From Umbilicaria muhlenbergii (lineage: Eukaryota; Ascomycota; Lecanoromycetes; Umbilicariales; Umbilicariaceae), in the NCBI GenBank assembly GCA_000611775.1, contig KK106984.1, positions 30,364 to 94,363 on the forward strand: 64,000 nt of DNA, given 5' to 3'. The notes under the pieces are model-generated. The model saw only the letters and a list, made by a program, of their open reading frames with translations. It did no database searches and was not told the DNA's origin. Below are positions 1-9,868 of this stretch, one piece after another (within the stretch, counting starts at the first letter, position 1; every line of letters starts with the position of its first letter). A program made the translations under genes and the position numbers.

Positions 1-1500
1 AAAGATGATTTGATATGATGAGTATGACAGGGATTAACTACCCCTCTCAAGGATAAAAACAACTTGACTGAGTCAGAAATGACAAATATGATGACAATAC
101 TCCCTGACATAATGAAATGTTGAGAGGAAATTGAGGATGTTATATATTATGATGATAAGATTTACATTTCACAGAACCCTGCCCTCTGCAATGTGATGAT
201 CAGTTGATTTCATGATGATGTTTTTGCAGGTCATTTCAAGAAGTCAAGAACTGCAGAATTAATGCAGTGATCTTATGACTGACTTGATGCTGTCAGAGAC
301 ATATGATGTTACTGTCATGACTGTGTTGAATGCCAAAAGGTGAAGTCAGCTCATCACAAATCATATGAGTTATTAAACTCATTGCCAGTCCCAACTGAGC
401 CATGGCATACAGTGACAATGAACTTCATTATGAATCTACCACTGAGCAGCACGTATGAAAGTATGACATGAGATTCAATCCTTGTCATAATTGATAAGTT
501 GACCAAAATGGCTCATTATATTTCAGTACAGAAGACAATGTCAGTTGCTGACTTCATTGAAGTGTTTATTCAGGACATAATCAAGCATCATGATGTGTCA
601 AAAGTCTTAATCACAGACAGAGACAAGCTGTTTACATCAGAGCAGTGAATCAGCTTCTGCTTTCACATGCAGTGTCATCATAACATGTCAACAGCTTTTC
701 ACCCGCAAACTGATGATCAAACAAAGAGGCAGAACCAGTCTCTGAAGGTGTATTTACACATATTCATTAATGAGCAGCAAAAGGACTGAGTGAAGCTTCT
801 ACTCTGCGCAAAGTTCTCATACAACAACTTCATACATGCTGCTATGAGAAAGAGCCCTTTTCAGCTTAACCTAGGGTGAGACCCTCAGATGAGCCTAAGT
901 AGGTCATTTATACAGCACTCACATGAACAAATAAGACCTTATGCAGATGCACAGCAGCTTCAAGATCAAATTGCAACAGCTCAGAAGCAGCTACAACAGA
1001 TTAATGAGATGTATGCAAATTATTATAATCAGCACTGAACAGAGATAACATTCAAAGAAGGTGATTTAGTACTGATCAATGAAAAGAATGTGTCAATGAA
1101 CAAGCAGATGAAGAAACTGCATTGAAAAAAGCTCAGTTCATTCATGATATGATGTGTGATAAGTCAGTCATCATATGAACTTGATCTCTCAGAGGATTGA
1201 AACATCTATAATGTATTCAACATCACTCTATTGAAGTCATTTTAAGACACATGTCATGTGTCCTCTGCATTGACAGGAAAAGACCTACTACTCAATCAAG
1301 ATGACAAGTGAGAAGTTGAGGCAATTGTGAATAATCATGTTCATGACAGCAGGCTTCAATACCTCATCAAATGAAAGTTGATGAATCAGGTGTGAGATGA
1401 CACATGAGAGTCAACACACTTCATTCACAATGCAAAGGCAAAAATGCAGAAATTTCATGCTGACAACTCTGATAAACTGAAATTCAGATGAGTTGTATGA
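1..1500 (+). mobile_element. Decayed Ty3/gypsy LTR retrotransposon, 3' part of pol
   Basis: On the plus strand, conceptual translation shows the integrase zinc-binding region and catalytic core at about 300-760, a C-terminal integrase stretch after it, and a chromodomain-like segment near 1310-1450. That order fits the chromovirus branch of Ty3/gypsy elements. The element runs off the left window edge and no LTR pair could be recognised. It is a fossil with dozens of breaks and no intact reading frame. The DNA is AT-rich and very poor in CpG while CA and TG are common, which suggests old C-to-T decay. Family assignment is firm, exact ends are not. Confidence 0.8.
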
Positions 1501-1503
1501 CAT

Positions 1504-1611
1504 GACCTTTCAAGGTTAATTGAGAAGCTGTCACAAAAGTCATGAGCCTTAAGATGTGACCCTTCAAGGTTAATTGAGAAGCTGTCACAAAAGTCATGAG
1601 TCTTAAGAATT
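1504..1611. repeat. Two-copy 54-bp tandem duplication
   Basis: A 54-bp unit starting at 1504 recurs at 1558 with only a few differences. It lies just past the retroelement's chromodomain-like segment, so it may belong to the element's 3' non-coding part. Confidence 0.8.
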
Positions 1612-3540
1612 GAAAACTTTATCAACTTTGTTAACCTGATCTTCTATGACAGAGCCTGTGCCTTATGATAAGTACAACAGAGGCTACAATGCTATGATGC
1701 TATGACAGAATCTTTAATAAGATTACTGCATGAATTACATTATCATTGACATGTCACATTGCAGAGAATCAGAGAACACTCAAGTGCAGAAACATTTCAT
1801 TTCAGGTCTGAAGATCAAAATGAACTTGAGATCAACATCTTGCACTCAACCCCTCATCAGTGTCATGTCAAGTCATTCTCATTTATCTACTTGTCTTCTG
1901 CTGTCTTAAACTCTTTTTTGCTGTCTGATGAGGCCTCTGACCTCATCTCCTCAACATGATGCTGCTCACAGAGTTTGATATACTCTTGATGATGATGAGA
2001 TTAATGAGAATTAAGGATGCAGAGAGCATGAGCAGTGCTTTTCAGCAAGACAGCAAGAGCTTGAATGAGCTTCTCAAGATTACTGAATTAACATTAATCA
2101 CCTCATTATGAATGCTGTGAGACTCATGTTGAGGAGCAGCTGCAGGGGGTGTGAAGAATGCTGATAATGATCAGTAAAAGGTGACAGCATGAGGATCTGA
2201 TGATCAGTTGTTGAACACTATGACTAATTAACAATGCAAAAGTATGACATAAAGTATGACAAAAGTATGACATAAAGTATGACACTTTGTCATACTAAAC
2301 AAAACAAAAGAGGATTGAGAAAGGCAGACTTACAGTGTGCTGTCACCCCTCTGATCACCATAGACACGCGCTGAGACAACAACATCAGAGCTCTCAGAGT
2401 CAAGAGCAGTGATGATTGAAGACTCTGCTGTGCATTGCTCACAGAGGTTGTGAAGAGATATGCAACATGTGCAGGCTCCCCTGTCTGACACAAAGCAGTG
2501 ATCAGCTTCAGCCCTTATACAAGAGTCACAGTGAACAGTACTTGACAACATGTGACTGAGGTTCTCTCAAATCACACGCTCATGATGATGAGCCTGCTGC
2601 ACGTGAGCCGGCAGTGAGGTATCATCATGACATCACACAGAGCAGGAACTGCTGCTGAAGATGTCACTCAGAGGTAGATGCTTGACCCTCTTCAGGCGCT
2701 GAACAGTCAGTTTTATCACTCTGTTTCCTCATCTCTTTCTGAAGGTGTCAATCATCACAGTTTCATTCACTGACTTCAACTCAGAGCCCTCCTCATCACA
2801 TTGAGCCTGAAGATCAACAGGCTTCCCTGGCAGAGGCAGGTCTTCATCATTGTCTGCGGCTGTGAGTTCAAGAGTTTGATTATTGATTGCTTATATACCA
2901 TGTTAGCATCCATATGATATATGACAGGAAGTATGACATCACAAGAATGTTGAGCCGTGAGCTGCAAGCTTCATGACACTCCCTTCATGAGGTGAACACC
3001 TCTGCAATGAGGATGATGTCATGAAGTCATCAGGTCACTCAATGAGCTGTGAAAAAGTCATGAGAAGTACAACAACATGTCATCAGAGAGATGATGAAGA
3101 AGAAACACAAGAGAAGGATGTTTTGAACCTATGATAAACATTTTGATTTTGATGTTTATGTTAGGAAGAAGAGCTTACTGCCAGGCGCAATATCATCACA
3201 ATTAAATGAGGGCATGTGATCAGCCTTACTTTAGCGCAGTTTCACACCCTCACCCTACAAGGTCAACCACTTATCAGGTCATCATGACGATGTCTATGAT
3301 GATGAATTTGAAGTCAATTGGCACCGGGGACGGCGCCATGAGAAGGGGAATGCTGTGTCAGGGCCACCATATATAGTAGTATGACAGTACAACAGTACAA
3401 CAGTATGACAGTATGTCACTATAACTCACTTATATGATGACTCAGTGAGTAGCGCCTTGGCATCAAGTGAAAACTCTTCACAAGGAGGTTCAGAAACCTG
3501 CTTCCTCAGTGATCAGTTTTGCCACTGAATAGAAGACGTA
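1612..3540. other. AT-rich decayed repeat block without a gene
   Basis: No host gene is visible. The block continues the CpG-poor, TGA/TCA-rich composition of the retroelement. Short runs built on TATGACA occur at about 2230-2285 and 3371-3420. On the minus strand around 2330-2551 lies a short Cys-rich frame with several C-x2-C pairs that looks like a relic of a repeat-encoded zinc-binding protein. Confidence 0.6.
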
Positions 3541-4447
3541 TAACCATTGCATTGGCCTCATCGTGACTATATTGCCTACGACACCCCGTTCAACATCACT
3601 ACGACGACCGTCGTACACCCACCCCCTTACAAGTGTATATCACTGCTCTCAATCCCTTTTTTAAACCCTCTTTACATGATGTTCTTCAGTGCTGTTTACA
3701 CTTTGCATCTTCAAGACATGTATCAACATCTTTCTAGTTGATGACTGCACCTTTGTATATACTTCATAGTATGTTTACCTTACCTTAGTTACATTAGAAC
3801 CTTTAGATTTTTAATTTTACATTGCTTTAACTTTATATCACTCTGATTGATGACTTCTGAAGTAGCATGACTTAACTGTGCATGATGTACATCCTGTAGA
3901 ATGATGGTGAAATAACAGTTTTTTAATCTCAGTGAGTAGCTTGTAGCTGCGTGCTACCACTTTCACATGTTTTCTTAAACATATATATATTCATATACAG
4001 ATAGCAAATATATCACAGAATTGTCAATACGTCTTTGAAGAGTCATACATTTTTACATATCACACGACTTGAATAACAACATACAAAAAGTTTCAAATGT
4101 ATGACAATATCAACATAAATATGTCATCACATTCCTACAAGCCCATACGCATTTATATCTCATACGGTTAATTGTCGCTACACATATTCATAAGTTAGAC
4201 GTGTAAGTCAAATAGCACATGCGGCATTTGATAACGTAATCTCTTAGTATGCTGTGACTGTTTGGTCAAATAACATCACACCGTTCAAGTTCTTTACCGT
4301 AATACTACAGAAAATTTATCGTAATTTCTACCCATTTATCTACGGTAAGGTACTTAAGACGACTTGCGTCACTGGGCCTAAGCAGTGGTACCAGACTCTC
4401 AAGACACAAATGCAAACACCTTGAATTCGCATTCATACTATGGACAC
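3541..4447. other. AT-rich intergenic stretch
   Basis: Nothing gene-like was found. The composition stays AT-rich, with short runs of TATA-type sequence near 3980. It separates the dead repeat block from the kinase locus. Confidence 0.5.
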
Positions 4448-4880
4448 TTAGCGTGATCCCGTAGCTAACACTTCCGGATCTCCTCGTGCCTTGTCAAGTA
4501 CAGCCTTTATCTGAGAGTATAGTTCTTTGTTCTCTCCAAGCCAACGCTTGCCATTTGGGAAGATGTGTTTGCGTAGCTCTTGTACGCAAGGGATCAATGA
4601 TTCGCACTTGGGAGTGAAGCCGGCAATGGCCTCGCTGAAGGGTTTTTCTTCGACAACTAACCCTCTCTTGAGATATGCCAATTCTCTGATACCAGCGTAG
4701 TTCCACTTATCAAATTCTGGAACTATCCTGCGTTTCACCTCGCCCTTCACATTCAGACCATCATGGTGTATGCAGATCCAGAAAAGCACCCAGAAGAAGG
4801 ACTCCAGATCGTGCATGAAGCTATGTTGCTCACCGGAAAGCGCCCCGATGGCCATGAAGATCTTGGTTCCGGCTAGACCT
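4448..4880 (-). pseudogene. Partial tandem copy of the FunK1 kinase C-terminus
   Basis: The minus strand encodes a piece clearly homologous to the end of the neighbouring FunK1 gene, from the shared TKIFMAIGAL motif through the SFMHDLESFFWVLFWICIH block to the C-terminus. The nucleotide match to about 5034-5455 is also high. The frame stays open to 5005, but upstream of the shared TKIF motif it does not resemble the kinase, and the catalytic HRD region is absent. It therefore looks like a 3' fragment left by tandem duplication, lying 28 bp beyond the stop of the full gene. It could still be expressed as a 185-residue orphan. Confidence 0.75.
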
Positions 4881-5033
4881 GATGATCGAGGTGGTTTAAC
4901 GGAAAAAGTTTCTTCAAGTTCTAGTTCTACCATGTACTTGAGGCGACTTTGATCATTCGACTTGAGGAGTACAAGACTCTGGAAATGCAAGCTCACTGAA
5001 TTCAATTCATGGTCAAACTATAAAAGTTTAGTA

Positions 5034-7523
5034 CTAGGCGACAGTCTTGGCCTTGATGTTATTCCTTGCCTTCTCGAGTATTCTCTTCATATCAGAGTAA
5101 AGCTCTCGGTGCTCGCTGAACCACCTACTGCCTCCCACAAATACCGCTGTATGCAGCTCCTTCAAACAAGGAATCAGTGGCTTGCAGTGTTCAGTAAAGT
5201 AATTATCCACAGTGTCAAAGATGCCCTTCGATATTTGACCAGCCTTCGTCTTCGCCAATTCTTCAGTGCCAGCGTAGTTCCACTTCTCATATTGCGAAAC
5301 AATTTTGCGTTTAACCTTCCCCTTCTCATCCCGACCATCATAATGTATGCAGATCCAGAAAAGCACCCAGAAGAATGACTCCAGATCATGCATAAAGCTA
5401 TGAGGCTCGCCAAGAAGCGCCCCAATAGCCATAAAGATCTTGGTACCAGTCATGCTGGGTGCGCCGGACCCTCGATCATTGCTTGTCTTAATGGCAAGAT
5501 CGAGATCGATGAGGAAACCGTTATCTTCGTTCTCTGTGAGCATGATATTGCCAATGGATATATCACGGTGGAGGATCCCAGCGTTCAGTAGAGACTCATG
5601 TCCTGAACAAGTTAGTGAGATTGTTTTAATGCTTATGCCGACACACTTACCGTGGATAGCTCCGATGAATCCGTTGATGATAGCCACCGGAGACGAGGCT
5701 TTGTAAATGGGCTTGCCAGCGTCTCTGGTGATGATACGTCGATGGACTCGATTGTGTGTAGGCGTCCCTGTGTCTTTTGACCGCGGGCTCGAGCGCGATC
5801 TCTTATTACCAGCTGGCGGCGCCATCTGGGCTGAACTTGACGATCGCTTTCGTGAAAGACTTTGGCTTTGAGTTCGCCCTGTTCCAACCTTCCCTAGAGA
5901 CTCCGAAGCTGGTGCTTCAGGCTTGTTGAAGGATTTCTGCCTGAATGTAGTTCGACCGCATGTTTTCATCAGTCCTTGTCGTATATTCTCGATAGTATCA
6001 TCGTTCTTCCCGCCAACCTGGACTGTCTCGTGATGGTAGTACCGGACGATGTTTCGCGCGCCTTTGTCCATTGCCTCCTTGATAAGCTCTCCTTCTTCAG
6101 GTCGTTCTTCATATTGCCATGAGTCCTTGACCACGAGAGGTTCCTCCGATTCGTCTCCAACGCGATATGCCCTCCAACAAGTCGTCGCTCGACCAACAAT
6201 CACCGCTTGTTGTTTGATGGCCTCTGTAAGAATAAGTCGTTCGATCTTATTATTTCGGGTGATCTCTATGTAACGCTTGCCGTCTGATTGCTGAATCGTA
6301 GGGTCAAGACCAAGCTGCTCGTGGTTCATCAGGAAATAGCCGAGCATGACACGAGTGAATTTGAATCCGTCTTGATTGATGTCGAAGGAGGAAGATCCAG
6401 AGCTGCCCGATCGGTCAAATAGCCATAGACGCATCAGCGATCCACAGATGCTAAACCCAAGCACGAACCTCCGGTCTTGCGTGCTGAACACCTCCCGAGC
6501 GTATCTAGCTAGATCGAGCCACGCTGGCTCCTGCCCGTCCATAATGGGGTTGCTTTTCAATTCTCCAGTCACGAGAATTCGAGTCCAGTCGTGGACCTTA
6601 CTCTGCCCATGATATGCCATAATACCAACGTCCATCTTCCGTTTGGCGGTGGATCTGTCAAGGTAGATGTCGGGTCCCTGGTATATCCGCCGGCAAGTTG
6701 TAGCATCCACGCCACGTCCGTTGATCCACGCCGTGAAACTCTCCATAAGGTCTTGAAGCCATTCCACTACGAGTTCCTCCTTGGCACTCTGAGGCCACCT
6801 GGCCCACCCACTGCCTTCCTTGTATAGCGGTGTATCCCCTTCCAGACACAGTTCAAAAACCGTCTCTGCCAGTTCGTCGAGTCGTGGGACATGTCCGAAG
6901 ACTGCGTCGATGAAGTCTGGAATATCGATTCGAAGGCTCGGGAGGAGTTCTTGTTTGAGCGCATCATCGATATACTTTCGGTATTCCGAGGTATCTTGGA
7001 AGCTGCCCGTGTTGAAGGACCAAGGTGTCTGCTGAACCGACGATGTAAATGAGGGGTGAGATGAGAGAGGGGTTATCCGGGAGAGTGTGTTAATAAGATC
7101 GAGGACGGCATTCCAAATGTCAACATCCGGTGCCTTCTTGAGGATGAGTCGTGATAGCGCACGATAATGTTCATAGTTGAAGTCGCCATTCCGCACACGG
7201 CTGAAAATCGTGGATAGCTCGGACGCTATATCTCCATGTCCGGTCCTTGAAGGAAGATTAAGGGCCACCTCGTGACCCTGTAAGGTAGAGAGCAGTCTCG
7301 ATACTACCTGTGGAGGTCCTTGGTCGGAACTGTCGACAGCTTCATCGCAAGAAATGGAACCCGGCTCGTAGGACTGCTCTGCTTTTTGAAGTGAATCTTG
7401 TAAATGACCAAGGGAGTCATCTAAAGGATGCTTTGCGATGAGAGTGCGCTCGTCCTGCGAGAAGTTGGCCATGTCAAGAAACAACGTGCCCGGCTCGGTC
7501 CCGTCGTGAATCTGCCGATTCAT
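5034..7523 (-). CDS. FunK1-type fungal protein kinase
   Basis: Two exons, 7523-5651 and 5602-5034, are joined over a 48-bp intron with GTAAGT donor and TTCAG acceptor, giving 813 residues. The intron length is a multiple of three, so the frame also reads through it. The first ~250 residues are the helical lead region usual in FunK1 proteins. The kinase fold follows, interrupted by a basic Ser/Arg-rich insert at about residues 535-600. The catalytic loop reads HRDISIGNIM, so the catalytic Asp is kept, and the metal-binding motif is DLDLA rather than DFG, as is normal for FunK1. Roles of these expanded fungal kinases are mostly unknown. The start at 7523 is the first ATG of the frame. Its C-terminus has been copied in tandem just downstream. 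Confidence 0.85.
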   Translation of the reverse strand: MNRQIHDGTEPGTLFLDMANFSQDERTLIAKHPLDDSLGHLQDSLQKAEQSYEPGSISCDEAVDSSDQGPPQVVSRLLSTLQGHEVALNLPSRTGHGDIASELSTIFSRVRNGDFNYEHYRALSRLILKKAPDVDIWNAVLDLINTLSRITPLSSHPSFTSSVQQTPWSFNTGSFQDTSEYRKYIDDALKQELLPSLRIDIPDFIDAVFGHVPRLDELAETVFELCLEGDTPLYKEGSGWARWPQSAKEELVVEWLQDLMESFTAWINGRGVDATTCRRIYQGPDIYLDRSTAKRKMDVGIMAYHGQSKVHDWTRILVTGELKSNPIMDGQEPAWLDLARYAREVFSTQDRRFVLGFSICGSLMRLWLFDRSGSSGSSSFDINQDGFKFTRVMLGYFLMNHEQLGLDPTIQQSDGKRYIEITRNNKIERLILTEAIKQQAVIVGRATTCWRAYRVGDESEEPLVVKDSWQYEERPEEGELIKEAMDKGARNIVRYYHHETVQVGGKNDDTIENIRQGLMKTCGRTTFRQKSFNKPEAPASESLGKVGTGRTQSQSLSRKRSSSSAQMAPPAGNKRSRSSPRSKDTGTPTHNRVHRRIITRDAGKPIYKASSPVAIINGFIGAIHGKCVGISIKTISLTCSGHESLLNAGILHRDISIGNIMLTENEDNGFLIDLDLAIKTSNDRGSGAPSMTGTKIFMAIGALLGEPHSFMHDLESFFWVLFWICIHYDGRDEKGKVKRKIVSQYEKWNYAGTEELAKTKAGQISKGIFDTVDNYFTEHCKPLIPCLKELHTAVFVGGSRWFSEHRELYSDMKRILEKARNNIKAKTVA

Positions 7524-7905
7524 GGCAATCTCATCTCAGCGCGCGTTGAGACACACGAATTTCAATGTGGCAAGGAGAGTCCAGTTTAGTACCTTATTTA
7601 ACAGCATTTGCTTTGATGGCCTCAAGCTCGCGCTCAGATAACAGAGTCATGAGATGATGCAAGCGCTACGCTGTTGCGAAGTGACGCGAAATTCATCCTG
7701 GGCACAAACAAGAGTTCGCGCCGGCGTTTTCCTCATGGACTTCCCACTAGTCCTAGACCAGTAAAGCCAAGGTAATATTCGAAAAGGCCACATGACGTAA
7801 AGCCCCACTGAGGTTTGCCTACCTGAGGTACCTACCTTACCTTAGGTAGGTACCGTACCTTAGGTAGGTACCGAAGTCAATCGGGCGCCATTACCTTTGA
7901 CTAAC
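7524..7905. other. Intergenic stretch with ACCTTAGGTAGGTACC repeats
   Basis: This is the 5' flank of the FunK1 gene. Around 7820-7872 it holds overlapping copies of the self-complementary string GGTACCTACCTTAGG and its variants, a common low-complexity type in fungal intergenic DNA. No gene is seen. Confidence 0.6.
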
Positions 7906-8504
7906 CGGCGATTTGCTGTCGTATACCCCGAAAAGCTTTGAAATGTTACTTTCTCCCCCAAACTCAATTAATTTTTAGTTTATACCCCCTGCCCAGGATT
8001 GAGTTCTATAGACTGATCTTAGGCGTTTAGTCTATATGTTTCAGGCTTAGACGTCCTTGCAAGCTCCGTGTTTGGCTGCTTTTCTTGCAGCGAATAGGGA
8101 GTACCCCTCACCCGCCCCCCCTCAAAAACACGCCCTCTGCGGTTGAACAGCCAAAAAATGGCCCATAGACTGCATCAGCTGTAGTATCCCTTTGAAATCC
8201 AAGAGGCGAGAAGAACGGTTCTGATGATGAGAGGTTTGAGGGAGCTTTTAGGTGTCAAAGGAACGTCCGACAAGAAGGGGAAGACTCAATTGCAAGAGGA
8301 AGTGCTTGAGAAAAGGCGGGGTGGCTTGAGGACTACGCGTGGCAGGGTTCAGAGGTGGAGATTGAGATCTTGTTAATTGGTCTATTCTATGCTTCTAAAC
8401 GTTAATTACATGGGGGTATAGAATAAAAAAATAATTGAGCTTGGGGGAGAAAGTAACATTTTAAATCTTTTCGGGGTACTGGGTATATATTAGCAAATCG
8501 CCGC
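7906..8504. mobile_element. Non-autonomous DNA transposon (MITE), hAT-like
   Basis: Long terminal inverted repeats of about 85-100 bp face each other at 7906-7990 and 8405-8504. Both ends start CGGCGATTTGCT when read inward and share ATGTTACTTTCTCCCCCAA further in. The 599-bp element is flanked by a perfect 8-bp direct duplication, TGACTAAC, at 7898-7905 and 8505-8512. An 8-bp target duplication is characteristic of hAT-superfamily transposons. The interior has no transposase frame. The right end carries one extra terminal base. The arms differ by several substitutions and small indels, so the insertion is not recent. Confidence 0.82.
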
Positions 8505-8691
8505 TGACTAACACATGCCTAAGATTGTTTTGTGCTTCAATTCCGGCCTCTCTCGTCAACCCGTTGCCGCATTTTACGGTAGTAACACCTCGCTTTTCTA
8601 GCTCAGCCAGACCCGCTAATAATGCTCATTCTATCCTGCAGAAGGACAGCTCTCAGTAGCCGTTAGGCATCAACGTCGGGTCCTCGTAAAA

Positions 8692-8770
8692 TAACAACCC
8701 CCCTTAATACATTGACAACCCCCCTTAATACACTGACAACCCCTCTTTGGAGACATTGACACCCCCCACG
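8692..8770. repeat. 21-22 bp tandem array, C-rich
   Basis: About three and a half imperfect copies of a unit like CAACCCCCCTTAATACATTGA lie head to tail. The last copy contains ACATTGACACCCCC, which is found again at 36844-36857. Confidence 0.7.
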
Positions 8771-8843
8771 CTAGCCTAATCAGGCAGTTATTTCAAATAT
8801 TCACCCAGATTGGATAGCAGATTACGTGAACGAGTTAGAGAAA

Positions 8844-8914
8844 GGTCGTAAAAACACACTTAGACCACAAAAGTAGCGCCAATAGGAATTGAACCTATTG
8901 TGTTTTATACGACC
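8844..8914. repeat. Nested inverted repeat (hairpin in hairpin)
   Basis: An outer arm GGTCGTAAAAACACA at 8844-8858 pairs with 8899-8914, with one extra base in the right arm. Inside it, CAATAGG at 8880-8886 pairs with CCTATTG at 8894-8900 around a 7-base loop. The inner hairpin mimics a tRNA T-arm on the minus strand, but no full cloverleaf could be drawn. Confidence 0.65.
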
Positions 8915-9868
8915 TCCAACAGTTAGGTTATTAATTGACTGGTGAGCTTTTTGGCCACCGCCGCCACCGCTAAACCCCCATTCACATCGGGCCGAGCAAT
9001 GACCGATATGGACCGTCAGACCGAGGGTTCGGGAACAAAAGCCGTGGGCCTTGGTGCGATAATCTTAATAGCCTCTGTGTTAGCAGCGGCCCCAGTGGGG
9101 CGGCCTCAGTGTAGTGAAACCCCAACCAATCAAAATTGCCGGTCAGGTTCAGACCGGACCTTCTCATTGGCCGCGCACCAAACCTTATTCTCCACGACTC
9201 TCAAAACAGCGTTCCATGAATCTTGGCCATACTGAGAGACGTAATGGTCCCAGGACTTCCACGACAGGGACCAAACCACGACGAGCCCCCCCTCCCTTGC
9301 AGCCCCCCGTCAAAGTGATGAATTTTATTACTGCATTTCCCTCTTTAGCTGTGATGAGTCAAGATGCACACACATGCACTCTAGGATCCTCCCCTTGCCT
9401 CCCCTTCCTCGCGCCCCAAACTTCCCGACCCTGACTCGGCGCCCCAGGAGCGAAAAGCGCCATCTGATGGTGAGGGAAAGTGTTTTTGCAACCCCGTCGG
9501 AGATCCGGGACTGAGACGCACCCGACAGCTGTTCCTTACCTTAATCAGAGACTGTACGATGCGCTCCTTCGGAACGTGACATATTATTACGACATAGCAT
9601 ACCTACCACAATCTCAAGAGCAGAGACGATGCGGCTAGGAGTCCCAAGTCACGCGTCACAGTCGCCCATGATTCAAGTTGAAAGGCCAATTATTCAATTA
9701 GATCTACTCCAGACGCATTATCCGACCCCTAGTCTATAGACAACCCAGTATAGAACACTGTACAAAAGAAAGAAAGAATAATATGTACTTCGCCTATAAC
9801 TTATTAACACCTTCCATGCAAATAGATTCCCGCAAGCCGGACCCGTTCATCTACCCACAGACATCTAC
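8915..9868. other. Gene-free 3' flank of the WSC gene
   Basis: Only short frames without family resemblance are present. The segment holds a GC-richer patch at 8940-9450 followed by AT-richer sequence leading to the stop of the next gene. Confidence 0.5.

Noticed and set aside
8876-8950. tRNA gene on the minus strand
   Set aside because: Only a T-arm-like hairpin fits. Acceptor, D and anticodon stems do not pair, and the hairpin is explained by nested inverted repeats.
8942-9434. 97- and 106-codon frames near the hairpin
   Set aside because: They overlap in different phases, lack family features and have no splice partners.
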